From positions 1,256,001-1,320,000 of the forward strand of contig NZ_CP050698.1 of NCBI RefSeq assembly GCF_005116655.2: a DNA stretch of 64,000 nucleotides, written 5' to 3'. Numbering within the stretch: position 1 is the first letter of the stretch; every line of letters starts with the position of its first letter. The translations under genes and the position numbers were made by a program. Below the pieces are notes generated by a model, which did no database searches, had not been told where the DNA came from, and was given only the letters and a program-made list of their open reading frames with translations. Source of the DNA: Desulfosediminicola flagellatus (lineage in GTDB: Bacteria > Desulfobacterota > Desulfobulbia > Desulfobulbales > Desulfocapsaceae). This document shows positions 9,422 to 19,089 of the stretch, one piece after another.

Positions 9422-10394
9422 CTACTTTAAATTCTTACCCTCACCTGAGAGGGATTGGGATAGTCGAACAGATGCCCCCCTGGTTAGTGTCTGTGTCATT
9501 ACGTATAATCAGCAGGATTATATTCGGCAATGTCTAGATGGAATCTTGATGCAGCAAACAGATTTCCTATTTGAAATTTGTTTGGGTGAGGATGAATCAA
9601 CCGATGAAACCCGTGTGATTTGTCAAGAATATGCGGATAAATATCCAGGGCAAATCAATTTAATATTACGTTCCCAATCAGATCCCGCTCGTGCTGAATA
9701 TACATCTCCGGCGCTGTTTAATTGGAATGAAACGCTTAAGGCCTGTAAGGGGAAATATATCGCCATTTGCGAAGGGGATGATTATTGGACCGATCCAAAG
9801 AAGCTGCAAAAACAGGTCGATTTTTTGGAGGAGAATGACGCGTATTCATTGGTTTTTCATAGTGTAGATGTGCAGTTTGAGGGGGATACTGTCGAAGAAA
9901 ATTGTTTTTTACATTTGCGCAATGGGGATTATTCAGTCCGTGACATCTTGTTGCGGTGGAGTGTCCCTACTTGTTCGACCTTATTTCGGTCAGCTGTTCT
10001 GGGGCAGATGCCTTACTCTAAAGAGTTTGTGATGGGAGATATAGTTTTATTCCTTATCTGTGCCGAGCGTGGCAAGCTATTTTGCATGAACTATAATATG
10101 GCTACTTATCGGCGTCATGTTAGAGGGATGGCCAGTTCTTTGCCAATAAATCTGTTGATTCAGCATAGTCGGGAAATGAGACGTTATTTCCCTCAAGTGT
10201 CTTGTGCGATATTTGATGAATTGGAGTCAGGGATTCTTATCGCAAGACTAAGTAATTTGTTTCACAAGTCTGTTTTTGAATTCATTAAGTATTTTTGTTT
10301 TTTGCTGAGACGCTATAAGTGGGTTTTTTTTAAAGTGTTTGCGTTTTGGTTTTTTAAGAGTGTTTGGCGAAAAATCGAAAGGATGGTTCGATGA
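9414..10394 (+). CDS. Glycosyltransferase family 2
   Basis: GT-A fold transferase of 326 residues. The N-terminal SVCVITYNQQDYIRQCLDGI and EDESTDETR, followed by CEGDDYWTDPKKLQKQ with a DD motif, form the nucleotide-sugar/metal-binding part of inverting family 2 enzymes. A basic, aromatic C-terminal tail may contact the membrane. The ATG at 9414 has an AAAGGG site upstream; a TTG at 9369 in the same frame lies deep in the flippase gene and is rejected. The acceptor and sugar are unknown. Confidence 0.85.
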   Translation: MSNYFKFLPSPERDWDSRTDAPLVSVCVITYNQQDYIRQCLDGILMQQTDFLFEICLGEDESTDETRVICQEYADKYPGQINLILRSQSDPARAEYTSPALFNWNETLKACKGKYIAICEGDDYWTDPKKLQKQVDFLEENDAYSLVFHSVDVQFEGDTVEENCFLHLRNGDYSVRDILLRWSVPTCSTLFRSAVLGQMPYSKEFVMGDIVLFLICAERGKLFCMNYNMATYRRHVRGMASSLPINLLIQHSREMRRYFPQVSCAIFDELESGILIARLSNLFHKSVFEFIKYFCFLLRRYKWVFFKVFAFWFFKSVWRKIERMVR

Positions 10395-11632
10395 GAGTTC
10401 TATGGTTTTCGCCTACCAAGTCTTTATTTGAAAGTCGGATCAGTGGCCATAATGGAGGGGGATGGATTTCGTCGTTGGAGGAGCAGATCCGTGCTCAATC
10501 CTCTGTTGAGTTGGGCGTTGTCTTCGAATATGACTCTTCTGTTGATTCAAGTGTGGTTGAGGGGGTGACTTATTATCCTCTTCATATTACTCAGAAAAAT
10601 CGGAAGAAACGGTTGGCGGTTGCGATAGATCAATCGCTCAAGATCATTGATGATTTCCAACCGGATTTGATTCAGTTTTTCGGTTCAGAATGGTGGTACG
10701 GTTTGCTGGCCGGACATACCGATATCCCTTGTTTAGTGCATATGCAGGGGAGTCTGCCTTCTTGCTATAATGCGCGCTATCCTGCGGGCTTTTCTGTGTG
10801 GAATAAATTGTTATCCCGGCATACAAGCTTCAGGCAGAAATTGATGGCTTTCCGGGTTGATTCTACATTCTGGAAAAATGCAGAGCAGGAAGTGCGTATT
10901 TTGAAAGTGAATCGATATTTTATGGGGCGTACACATTGGGATCAGTCCATTGTGCGTTTCTATAATCCCGAGGCGACCTATTTTACCTGTCAGGAGATGT
11001 TGCGGAGTTCGTTTATAAAGTCGGAGCAAAGTTGGACCTATCAAGCCGGGGCGTTGAAGGTAATCTCTACCATATCAGGACCCTTGTATAAGGGAATGGA
11101 TCTGATATTGAAGACGGCGCGTTTGCTGAAGGAGCATACGGATCTTGTGTTTGAGTGGTCGGTGTGTGGGGTGCATGAGGCCCGGTTGATGGAGTCGTTG
11201 TATGGTATCGAGGCGAATTCAGTAGGGGTAAATCTGTTGGGTGTCGTATCGCAAGAGGAACTGGTTGATCGTTTGCTCGATAGTACGATTTATGTCCATC
11301 CATCTTATATCGATAACAGTCCGAACAGTATTTGTGAGGCGCAGGTTTTAGGCGTGCCTGTGATCACCACTGATGTGGGCGGGACATCCTCTTTGGTAGA
11401 AGATGGACACTCGGGATATTTAGTTCCTGCGAACGATCCACTTAAGTTAGCTGACCTGGTTATGCAGCTTCAGGCAGATTCTGAAAAATTAAGTGAGCTT
11501 AGTGTAAACTGCAGAGCAACCGCCTTACAACGGCATAACCCGCAAGAAATTATTGAAACATTGCTAGAGATTTATCAGCAGGTCAGACGCTCTTTCTTAG
11601 AAAGATCAAATTTCGGAGGTCTTGATGAGTGA
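10391..11632 (+). CDS. Glycosyltransferase family 4 (group 1)
   Basis: A 413-residue GT-B transferase. The N-terminus MRVLWFSPTKSLFESRISG is followed by an acceptor domain. The C-terminal donor domain shows STISGPLYKGMDLILKTARLL (the usual G-x-x-x-KG region) and PSYIDNSPNSICEAQVLGVPVITTDVGG, where the E(x7)E-type motif is partly present. ATG at 10391 overlaps the previous stop (ATGA), and a TTG 27 bases upstream is not needed. Specificity cannot be read from sequence. Confidence 0.85.
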   Translation: MRVLWFSPTKSLFESRISGHNGGGWISSLEEQIRAQSSVELGVVFEYDSSVDSSVVEGVTYYPLHITQKNRKKRLAVAIDQSLKIIDDFQPDLIQFFGSEWWYGLLAGHTDIPCLVHMQGSLPSCYNARYPAGFSVWNKLLSRHTSFRQKLMAFRVDSTFWKNAEQEVRILKVNRYFMGRTHWDQSIVRFYNPEATYFTCQEMLRSSFIKSEQSWTYQAGALKVISTISGPLYKGMDLILKTARLLKEHTDLVFEWSVCGVHEARLMESLYGIEANSVGVNLLGVVSQEELVDRLLDSTIYVHPSYIDNSPNSICEAQVLGVPVITTDVGGTSSLVEDGHSGYLVPANDPLKLADLVMQLQADSEKLSELSVNCRATALQRHNPQEIIETLLEIYQQVRRSFLERSNFGGLDE

Positions 11633-12587
11633 TGATTTGTCGGTATACGAAGAGGCTCAGAATATGTATGCACCAATTATAATCATCACTTTGTGCCGTT
11701 ATGAGCACTTTAAAGAATGTGTCGAGTCTCTTGTTTTGAATCAGGGAGCTTGTGAGAGTGAGCTATATATCGCAATCGACTATCCGTCCAAAGACGAACA
11801 TTGGGATGGATACGAGAAGATTTGCCGGTATTGTTCTAGTATTCAGGGTTTTAAATCTGTCCATGTTATTAAGAGGCAATGTAATTTTGGGGCCGCTAAA
11901 AACTTCTTAGCCCTAAGGCGATATATATGGAGGAAGTATGACAGGTTTATATTTACTGAGGATGATAATGTTTTTTCTCCAAATTTTTTGCTCTACATGA
12001 ATAAGGGATTTGAAAAATTCAAGCAGGATGATTCTGTTTTTGCGGTTTCCGGGTATTCTTATTCTGATCAGATTAAATATTCGAGCAATACATTTTGGAG
12101 ACAATCGATGGGAATGCCCGCGTGGGGATATGGAGAGTGGCGAAGTAAATCTACGGCATACGAAAACACGATGACGCGCTCATACTGTTTAAAAAAAGTG
12201 TTAAATCCGGTGATGTTTTTAAAGGCTGCGACGCATTCTTGGAGTACTTTGTTGTTTTTGGTGATGAAAGTTATTAAACCAAGCTTGTACACCGATAATA
12301 CGATGTCGGTTTACCTTTTTTTTGAAAAAAAAGAGGTGATTTTGCCTGTTGTTTCTAAGGTTCGGAATATGGGGCACGATGGTAGTGGAGAGCATTGCGG
12401 AGTTGACCCTAGCTATGGAACCAGAAAGATTGATCAAGATCTTGAGTTTGAATATGTGGGTAGTGGATTAGAGTTTCATGCAGAAAACTCTTCCCTTTTA
12501 TTGAAGGGAAAACGAGAGTATATGACTTTTTTAGCAATGCTTAAGCATATATGGTCTATGACCGTTTTGTTTTTCGGAAGGAAGTAG
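11625..12587 (+). CDS. GT-A glycosyltransferase-like protein
   Basis: A 320-residue protein with a GT-A core: [20 protein letters not shown] at the N-terminus, a [13 protein letters not shown] region, and [14 protein letters not shown] carrying the DDN metal-binding motif. Later [11 protein letters not shown] resembles the acceptor-binding part of hypothetical glycosyltransferases of polysaccharide clusters. A GGAGGT site lies four bases before the ATG at 11625, and the TTG codon before it is unlikely to be used. The stop overlaps the next gene's probable GTG start as TAGTG. The sugar is unknown. Confidence 0.78.
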   Translation: MSDDLSVYEEAQNMYAPIIIITLCRYEHFKECVESLVLNQGACESELYIAIDYPSKDEHWDGYEKICRYCSSIQGFKSVHVIKRQCNFGAAKNFLALRRYIWRKYDRFIFTEDDNVFSPNFLLYMNKGFEKFKQDDSVFAVSGYSYSDQIKYSSNTFWRQSMGMPAWGYGEWRSKSTAYENTMTRSYCLKKVLNPVMFLKAATHSWSTLLFLVMKVIKPSLYTDNTMSVYLFFEKKEVILPVVSKVRNMGHDGSGEHCGVDPSYGTRKIDQDLEFEYVGSGLEFHAENSSLLLKGKREYMTFLAMLKHIWSMTVLFFGRK

Positions 12588-13228
12588 TGTGGGGGGGGGG
12601 GATATTGGTTTCTGATTGTCTGGTTGTTGTGCGTTTCTTTGGTAGGGTCGCTGGGCTCCTTTGGGGACCTAAGTTTAATTATTTGTGGGCTCGATGTTGT
12701 CGTGAATGGATCACCGCGGTGCGACGAAGTGAATTTAAAAGCTTCGGTGTTAATTCCCTGCTCGGACGTCATAACCTTATTCTAAACGCGCAGTATATAT
12801 CCATCGGGCATCGTTCAAGTTTGGGCAATGGTGTAACGTTGACTTGTTATGAAGCTCTTCTCAACCAAGCGCCTAATATTTCCATCGGCGATGGCGTGTC
12901 TATTGGCGAAGATGCGCATATTACGGCGATAAATGAAATTGTGATCGGGAATGACGTTTTGACCGGAAAAAAGGTGTTGATCACAGATAATGCGCACGGG
13001 CGATCGAATCGTGATGATTTGGAGATTCCTCCGATGCAACGCGCACTGGTCTCAAAAGGAAAAGTGATCATCAGCGACAATGTTTGGATTGGTGAAAAGG
13101 CGAGTATTATGCCTGGGGTTACCATTGGTGAAGGGGCGATTGTCGCGGCCAATGCGGTCGTAACCAAAGACGTCCCTGCTTATAGCGTTGTGGCGGGCAT
13201 TCCTGCCAAAGTATTGAGGCAGGTATGA
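12587..13228 (+). CDS. Hexapeptide acyltransferase (WbbJ-like), possibly phase-variable
   Basis: Left-handed beta-helix acyltransferase of about 213 residues. Repeats include [35 protein letters not shown], and the C-terminal [18 protein letters not shown], ending [12 protein letters not shown], the usual coenzyme A-binding closure. The most plausible start is GTG at 12587, overlapping the previous stop and preceded by GGAAGGAAG. The ATG at 12551 in the same frame lies inside the upstream gene and lacks a ribosome site. Immediately after the GTG and one TGG codon comes a run of eleven G. Length 11 keeps the frame open; a change of one base would abolish the protein. O-acetylation of the polysaccharide is the probable job. 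Confidence 0.8.
   Translation: MWGGGILVSDCLVVVRFFGRVAGLLWGPKFNYLWARCCREWITAVRRSEFKSFGVNSLLGRHNLILNAQYISIGHRSSLGNGVTLTCYEALLNQAPNISIGDGVSIGEDAHITAINEIVIGNDVLTGKKVLITDNAHGRSNRDDLEIPPMQRALVSKGKVIISDNVWIGEKASIMPGVTIGEGAIVAANAVVTKDVPAYSVVAGIPAKVLRQV
12591..12601 (+). repeat. G11 homopolymer at gene start (contingency-locus candidate)
   Basis: Eleven consecutive G residues begin four bases after the proposed GTG start of the acyltransferase gene. Poly-G tracts of this length slip during replication and are classic switches of surface-antigen genes. It is the longest G run noticed in a coding sequence of this window. Confidence 0.7.
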
Positions 13229-13266
13229 GTTTATGTGTGGTTGTGATTGTTGTTTCGAGGTGAACG

Positions 13267-14366
13267 GTGAGAATTAAGTATTTGGATGGTGTTCGGGGAG
13301 TAGCGATTTTATTGGTGATCGGATACCACAGTTTTGCTCGCTACACGGAGTTGTCAGCGTATGACGAATGCTTGGGTACATTCCCAGTTTTTGAATAGGT
13401 TGGTTGGGCGTGAACTTATTCTTTTTGCTCTCCGGGTTTGTGATTTATATGTCGCTTGAGAACAGCCGTTCATTCAGGCAGTTTTTCTACAAGCGGTGGT
13501 TACGACTTTTCCCTGCGATGCTTATCGCAACTGTTTTAATATATAGCACGACGGCACTGTTTCCGGATAGGCCCATAGGGGATCCTACTTTGTTGAGTCT
13601 TTTGCCAGGACTTTCTTTTATAGAACCACGGTGGTGGGAAATACTTTTGCAATCACCTGTGGTTCCACTGGAAGGAGCATTCTGGTCACTTTTTGTCGAG
13701 ATGAAGTTTTATTTAATTGCAGGGCTTGCGTTCTTCAAATTAGGACGAAGGAGAGTCATCCCTTTTTTGATTTTACTGTTTAGTGGATCGGTAGTGATCT
13801 CATATCTTGCGACGTCAACGGATATTCCCTTATTTGATTTTGCAAATAGTGTAAGTCATCATTTGAGCTTGAAATATTTCGGGTGGTTTGCCGCCGGCGC
13901 ACTTTTGTATCGTTATCATGCGACAGGTCAGGACTACACGTTTTTCGCAGGTCTGACCGTGAGTATTTTTAGCTCAATTTTTGTAAAAAGCGGATTTGAA
14001 ATTACTCCTATTGTTGGTGCGTTAGTAATTTTATTATTCTTTGCGGGGGCTATTAGGTGGGAGTGCTTGCAGCGAGTATTCGATAACAAAATTTTTATCT
14101 TTTTTGGATTTATAAGTTATCCGCTATATCTCATTCACGAAAATGCAATGATCTCTATGATTACGGGGGTACATGGGTCGTTCCCGAGTGTGCCTCGTTT
14201 ATGCTTACCCCTTTTACCTTTCATTCTGGTTGCTGCTGTATCGTATGGAATCGTTAAGATGTTACAGCCTAAATGTAGAGGATTTATAAATAGGACGATC
14301 CAGTTCATTTGGTTGGCTATTGGCCGTTATGGCTGCACCTCTGCAGCGAAAAACGTTTCAAGATGA
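13267..14366 (+). pseudogene. Acyltransferase-3 family membrane protein (OafA-like), frameshifted
   Basis: Two adjacent frames together make one acyltransferase_3 protein. From GTG 13267 the frame reads MRIKYLDGVRGVAILLVIGYHSFARY, the family's N-terminal catalytic-His region, and stops at TAG near 13396. The following frame from about 13400 continues LGVNLFFLLSGFVIYMSLE and runs through some nine hydrophobic segments to 14366, with YPLYLIHENAM near the end. Inserting one T (GAATATGG for GAATAGG) restores a continuous protein of about 365 residues, so a single-base deletion near 13396 is the lesion. It would have O-acylated a sugar across the inner membrane. A sequencing error or a programmed event cannot be excluded. 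Confidence 0.8.
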
Positions 14367-14400
14367 CAAGAGGACCTGGGCTGCCGCCCGAAAGATAGTT

Positions 14401-15522
14401 ATGAAAATTATACCATTGTATTTACCGCAGTTTCATCAGATTCCAGAGAACGATGAATGGTGGGGCGAGGGGTTCACGGAGTGGACTAATGTTAAGGGCG
14501 CGAAGCCGTTATTTGAAGGGCATTATCAGCCGCGTGTGCCACTGAATAAAAATTATTATGATCTGACCAATATAGAGGTAATACGCTGGCAGGCGGACTT
14601 AGCCAAAGAGTATGGGATCTATGGGTTTTGTTTCTATCATTACAGCTTCAATAATAAGCGGCTGTTGGAAGAGCCCATGGAGTTGCTGTTGGCGAATCCG
14701 GATATCGATTTGAAATACTGCATCTCTTGGGCCAATCATAACTGGGAAGATACCTGGCGAGCCTCGGCAGGGCAGGAAACGACTTTAATTGCGCACGATT
14801 TTGACAACGAGGCCGATTGGGTCGAGCATTTTAATTATCTGCTCCCGTTCTTTCAGGACGAACGGTATATGAAAGAGGAGAATAAACCCCTGCTGACCAT
14901 CTATATTCCCAACATCATCAGGAAATTAAACAAAATGCTGGATCTGTGGAATCAGATGGCGATTGAGGCGGGGTTTTCCGGCATTAAGTTTATGTATCAG
15001 AGCGCGATGTCGTATCACTCGAAGGGTTGGGATCGTTCCAGTTTCGACTATGGTATTGAGTTTCATCCGGGCTTTGTGAATGCACATCAGGGTCTATGGA
15101 CCAAGTTGAATTTGATGAAGTATACAAGTCGCATTAAAAAGATTTTGGGGATTAAGCGTCGTATGGCATTAAGGCCAAAGGGAGTTCAGCGGTCTGATTA
15201 TGATGAGACGTGGGAAAAAATTTTGGCGCTAAAACCGTCGGCTTCTAATGCAATTCCATCAGCTTTTGTTGATTGGGATAATACGCCGCGCAAGAAGGAA
15301 AATGGCAGCGTTTATACCGAGGCGACTCCGGAAAAATTCAGGGGTTATTTAACTCGCTTAATCCGGAAAGCGAAGAACGAGTATAAAACCGACAAGATCT
15401 TTGTTTTTGCATGGAATGAGTGGGCTGAGGGTGGGTATTTGGAACCGGATGAAAAGTTCGGGTATGGATATCTTGAGGCCATCCAGCAGGTACTGAATGA
15501 AAATCGGGAGCATAACGATTGA
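14401..15522 (+). CDS. WbsX-family protein (GH99-like/glycosyltransferase WbsX)
   Basis: A 373-residue protein starting MKIIPLYLPQFHQIPENDEWW, then GFTEWTNVKGAKPLF, YGFCFYHYSF and SWANHNWEDTWR, and near the end VFAWNEWAEGGYLEPD. These are the recognised blocks of the WbsX domain (PF14307), a TIM-barrel related to glycoside hydrolase family 99 and common in O-antigen clusters. It may transfer or trim a sugar; the biochemical activity of the family is poorly defined. The ATG at 14401 gives the family N-terminus. An upstream in-frame ATG at 14320 would add 27 residues inside the preceding acyltransferase and is rejected. Confidence 0.85.
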   Translation: MKIIPLYLPQFHQIPENDEWWGEGFTEWTNVKGAKPLFEGHYQPRVPLNKNYYDLTNIEVIRWQADLAKEYGIYGFCFYHYSFNNKRLLEEPMELLLANPDIDLKYCISWANHNWEDTWRASAGQETTLIAHDFDNEADWVEHFNYLLPFFQDERYMKEENKPLLTIYIPNIIRKLNKMLDLWNQMAIEAGFSGIKFMYQSAMSYHSKGWDRSSFDYGIEFHPGFVNAHQGLWTKLNLMKYTSRIKKILGIKRRMALRPKGVQRSDYDETWEKILALKPSASNAIPSAFVDWDNTPRKKENGSVYTEATPEKFRGYLTRLIRKAKNEYKTDKIFVFAWNEWAEGGYLEPDEKFGYGYLEAIQQVLNENREHND

Positions 15523-16760
15523 AGTTGAAATTAAGATTTAATCGCCAAACTTTAGCGATTCTTTATTTGGTGGTGCTCTGTGTGCAGTATGTGCCGGTGG
15601 AAGGATGGGGCGTCAGCCCGATAAAAGCAGGTTTTATGATGATCGCACCGGTTGTGAGCTTAGCTTATTTTCGAAAGGTGCCCTTAGCGCTGTTCGCGGG
15701 GTTGCTTTATCTGGTGATGGCGTTTTATACGGCTTATTTTGTCAATGGATACTCCTTTCGCAGTTCTACTTTTTTGTACCATCTGCTTTTCGTCTCCAAT
15801 TTTGCGGTGTTTGTTGGTTTGCTTGAATCACGTGCTTTTTCACTGGGGCGTTATATTCAGGTGTTGGAGAGGCTTGTATTTGCTTTTGCTATCTGTTTGG
15901 TGGCTCAGCAACTTCTGATTGTTGCAGGAATCAGAACGTTTCCTCCCTTAAATCTAATGCAGTTTTTAGACCGAGGCCTGGGAGCACAGTCGTTAGCGTT
16001 GGAACCTTCGCATTGTGCGCGTTTGATTACGGTGTTGTTTCTCTCATTGTTACGCCTCTATACCTTAGCGAGTAATTCTAAAGTGATGAAACTTCGGTTT
16101 CTTTGGCAAGAGAAGCGGTGGGTGTTCGTGGCCTTTTTATGGAGTATGACCACGATGGGCAGTGGCACCGCATTTATTGGGTTGGGGATTGTTGGGCTCT
16201 ACTTCTTGAAGCGCCAATATCTGCTGATAGCGATCCCTGTGGTGGTTGCACTGTTTTATGTAATACCTCATATTGAAAATGAATCCTTCCAACGAGCGCA
16301 TAAAGCGATTATCGCGACGAGTACGGTGGATACCGAACTGATTATTCAAGAGGATGGAAGTGCGGCCACGCGCATTGTTCCGATATTGAATACCTTGCAT
16401 CTGGATCTGTCGGATCCAGAGGTTTGGTTTGGATCTGGTATTGATGCTGGAATTAAGTCCGGTTTATTCGGCGAAAAACAAACACTGGGTTGTATTGGCG
16501 ATTATGGTTTGCTGGCGTATATCTGTTTTTTAGGGTTGATGGGTGTGACTGTTTTTGCGCGTGCAGGGCTGCTTGAGTGGCTGGTTTTTATCTTCTTGTT
16601 GGGCGGCGGCGCTGGAAATATTGCGTACGTTTGGGGGGCACTGATGGTAATGGCCGGAGTGAACTACTTTAGGCGACAGGCGGCACGCCGGCGTTTGCAT
16701 CGCTCTTCCAGAATCTATCTCAGGGTGCCGCATAGGCTGGCCGAGCGAGGTGGGGCATGA
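15519..16760 (+). CDS. Polytopic membrane protein, candidate O-antigen polymerase (Wzy)
   Basis: A 413-residue protein with about ten hydrophobic segments and a large periplasmic-type loop (about residues 250-310: HIENESFQRAHKAI to WFGSGIDAG). The loop and its following GSGIDAGIKSG resemble the O-antigen ligase/polymerase superfamily. The SHCARLITVLFL segment and overall topology match Wzy proteins, which are poorly conserved. As the only large unassigned polytopic protein beside the flippase, it is the best Wzy candidate in the cassette. The TTG start at 15519 overlaps the preceding stop (TTGA), and the ATG of the next gene overlaps its own stop. The final 30 residues are Arg-rich. Confidence 0.68.
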   Translation: MKLKLRFNRQTLAILYLVVLCVQYVPVEGWGVSPIKAGFMMIAPVVSLAYFRKVPLALFAGLLYLVMAFYTAYFVNGYSFRSSTFLYHLLFVSNFAVFVGLLESRAFSLGRYIQVLERLVFAFAICLVAQQLLIVAGIRTFPPLNLMQFLDRGLGAQSLALEPSHCARLITVLFLSLLRLYTLASNSKVMKLRFLWQEKRWVFVAFLWSMTTMGSGTAFIGLGIVGLYFLKRQYLLIAIPVVVALFYVIPHIENESFQRAHKAIIATSTVDTELIIQEDGSAATRIVPILNTLHLDLSDPEVWFGSGIDAGIKSGLFGEKQTLGCIGDYGLLAYICFLGLMGVTVFARAGLLEWLVFIFLLGGGAGNIAYVWGALMVMAGVNYFRRQAARRRLHRSSRIYLRVPHRLAERGGA

Positions 16761-17743
16761 GTCAAGCAGTAGAGGTAACAGTTGTCATTTGTGTCTATAA
16801 CGCCGAGGGATATATTGAAGAGACGTTGCAGTCGCTCGCTGACCAGACCTTTCAGTCATTTAAGATTTTGCTGATTGATGATTGTTCGACGGATTCTTCA
16901 TTTGAGGTGGCGGAATCGTTTCTAAACGCTAAGGGAAGATTATTCAAGAGTGTGCGGTTAAATGAGAATCGGGGTACGGCCTATGTTCGGAATTTAGCGC
17001 TGCACGAGGTCGATACGCCACTTATGATGTTTTTCGATGCGGATGACGTGGCATTGCCAACGTTGGTTCAACGTTTATATGAACGGATTCAAGAAGATGC
17101 TGATTTAATTGCTGTTGGATCTCACTGCTCCTATATGGATGAATATTCTAAGCCTCTATCAGGTGGAATATTTCTAGGTCCTAAAACTCGGACTGAGTTT
17201 GAGGAACGATCTAAAAATGGAAAAATGCTGTTCATGTTACCTCCTTCCTTATTTCGAAGAGAATATGCAATAGCTGCAGGCGGGTATGTACAAGAGGGCT
17301 TTCCTGAAGGAGGGCGTCGGTATCAGGATCTGTCCGAGGATGTGGATCTTTGGACTCGGATGACTGATTGCTACCAAGAGAATCTGTATATGGTTGTAGT
17401 TCCAGAGCCTCTCTTTAGATATCGGAAGAATTGTTCTAGTCTTTCGGGGTCTAAAGAGAGCCTTTTTGCGATGCAGTACAAGCTGAAGTATATAAAAAAT
17501 AACTTATTACGCAGAAGGTCTGGGCGTGCTCAGTTGACGTTCATTGAGTTTATAAACTCATTGAGGCGGGGGGAGCGGATAAAAATGTGGTTTAAAAATT
17601 ATTCCGCATATTTTTATCGGATGGCGGGATTTGCGTATGTTCGTAAGAATTATGTTCTGTTTTTTTGGGGGCTATTTCTTTCGGTGCTTTTGAACCCCTT
17701 TTATCTGATTGATAAGTTTAAACATAATATTTTGCGGAAATGA
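16757..17743 (+). CDS. Glycosyltransferase family 2
   Basis: A 328-residue GT-A transferase. VTVVICVYNAEGYIEETLQSLADQ, LLIDDCSTDSS and MMFFDADDVALPTLVQRL give the nucleotide and metal-binding (DADD) motifs of family 2. SEDVDLWTRM later is the usual catalytic-base region (ED). The C-terminus has hydrophobic stretches that may anchor the protein to the membrane. It is in a run of four-base overlaps with the polymerase before and the kinase-like gene after it. Confidence 0.85.
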   Translation: MSQAVEVTVVICVYNAEGYIEETLQSLADQTFQSFKILLIDDCSTDSSFEVAESFLNAKGRLFKSVRLNENRGTAYVRNLALHEVDTPLMMFFDADDVALPTLVQRLYERIQEDADLIAVGSHCSYMDEYSKPLSGGIFLGPKTRTEFEERSKNGKMLFMLPPSLFRREYAIAAGGYVQEGFPEGGRRYQDLSEDVDLWTRMTDCYQENLYMVVVPEPLFRYRKNCSSLSGSKESLFAMQYKLKYIKNNLLRRRSGRAQLTFIEFINSLRRGERIKMWFKNYSAYFYRMAGFAYVRKNYVLFFWGLFLSVLLNPFYLIDKFKHNILRK

Positions 17744-19089
17744 GTATGAGTCACAGCTTGCAGCAACTGGTTAAATCTTTTTTTATCATTTTAAACGAGG
17801 GTTTTACTTATGCGGTTTTAAGGGGCTATGAAGAATTGCCCAATCAATTTAGTAGTCACGATATTGATATTTTAATGACGCGAGAAGAATTCGAGAGGTT
17901 TAAGGAGCCATTGCTCGCGTTGATTCGCGAGGCCGGTTTTAAAATATTAATGCTGAATTCAGACGAGGAGGATAAGGTCATGGTCCTACTTGCTCGAGCA
18001 GAAAAGTCCTCCCTGGAACATGTTTGTTTGGATATTTTCTTTGATTTTAGTTTGTTTGGAAACCGTTACCTGGATGCAAGCGGGGTATTGGGACGGAGAA
18101 CGTTCAATGGACAGGTTTTTCATGTTGTATTGGAAGATGAGTTTCTGGCGAAATATCTTTATATGAGGCTGCTTGGATGTGAGTACCCTCAGAAATACTG
18201 TACTGTACTGCAGCGGGTGCAGGCACAGTGTGCGGATTCTGTAGACGTTCATCTTAGCTATATTTTTGGAGAAAACTTAACCATTGATATTGTTGATGCC
18301 CGCTCCGGTTTGGAACTGCGCAGGTTGTTATCTCGCTGCAATGCAAAGAGGCATCTCCTGCGACACTTGATTTGTAGAATTAAGTTTATGTTCTCTGCAG
18401 TGGTCGGGCTTATTAATCATAAAGGGTTCTCGATTGGTTTTTCAGGGCCTGATGGAGTTGGAAAAACAACTGTTCTTGAGAGGCTTATTTCTCAACTAAA
18501 AGAGCCGGTTGGGCGTGTGGAGTTATTTCACTTCCGACCTACCCTTGTGCCTCGCTTAGCCGAGGTCGGAAGAAAGTGCGGCGTCAAGAAAGAGGTGGAT
18601 TGCGATTATGACAATCCGCACCGCGGTGCGAAAACGGGGGTGGTCAGTTCTCTGGTACGGCTGGCCTACTATATTTTTGATTATAATCTGGGCTATTTGA
18701 AGCTCGTGAAACCGACACTTTTTAGACGCGGTGTAGTTATCTTTGATCGTTATTACACTGATGTGGCTACGGACAGTAAGCGTTCAAGAATTCATCTTAA
18801 CTATAAATGGGTGTTCTTCCTGCGCCGCTTGGTTCCGCGACTGGACTATAACTTTTTAGTGGTGGCAGACTCTGGGGCTATACGGAAACGTAAGCAGGAG
18901 TTAACGATCGCTCAGATCGAGGAGATCCTGGGAAAGATCCAGTATCTTTCCTTTGCCAAGGAATATTGCTTGATTGAAAACAACGGAACGGCGGAAGAGG
19001 CTGTATCTAAAATTTTAAATCATATTTTAGAACGGCAGCATGAAAAGAATATACGCTTTTTCGATAACCTAAATAGTGCAGAGGTATGA
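17740..19089 (+). CDS. Two-domain protein: nucleotidyltransferase-like region plus thymidylate kinase-like P-loop domain
   Basis: A 449-residue protein not assigned to a named enzyme. The N-terminal ~200 residues contain VLRGYEELPNQFSSHDIDILM with a DxD pair at 41-43, resembling the nucleotidyltransferase fold. From residue 230 there is a P-loop GPDGVGKTT (Gly236, Lys242, Thr243), then FDRYYTDVATD and RRLVPRLDYNFLVVAD, the layout of thymidylate/deoxynucleoside kinases. Similar two-domain proteins occur in polysaccharide clusters; phosphorylation of a sugar or lipid-linked intermediate is an inference only. ATG 17740 overlaps the preceding stop as ATGA. Confidence 0.7.
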   Translation: MSMSHSLQQLVKSFFIILNEGFTYAVLRGYEELPNQFSSHDIDILMTREEFERFKEPLLALIREAGFKILMLNSDEEDKVMVLLARAEKSSLEHVCLDIFFDFSLFGNRYLDASGVLGRRTFNGQVFHVVLEDEFLAKYLYMRLLGCEYPQKYCTVLQRVQAQCADSVDVHLSYIFGENLTIDIVDARSGLELRRLLSRCNAKRHLLRHLICRIKFMFSAVVGLINHKGFSIGFSGPDGVGKTTVLERLISQLKEPVGRVELFHFRPTLVPRLAEVGRKCGVKKEVDCDYDNPHRGAKTGVVSSLVRLAYYIFDYNLGYLKLVKPTLFRRGVVIFDRYYTDVATDSKRSRIHLNYKWVFFLRRLVPRLDYNFLVVADSGAIRKRKQELTIAQIEEILGKIQYLSFAKEYCLIENNGTAEEAVSKILNHILERQHEKNIRFFDNLNSAEV

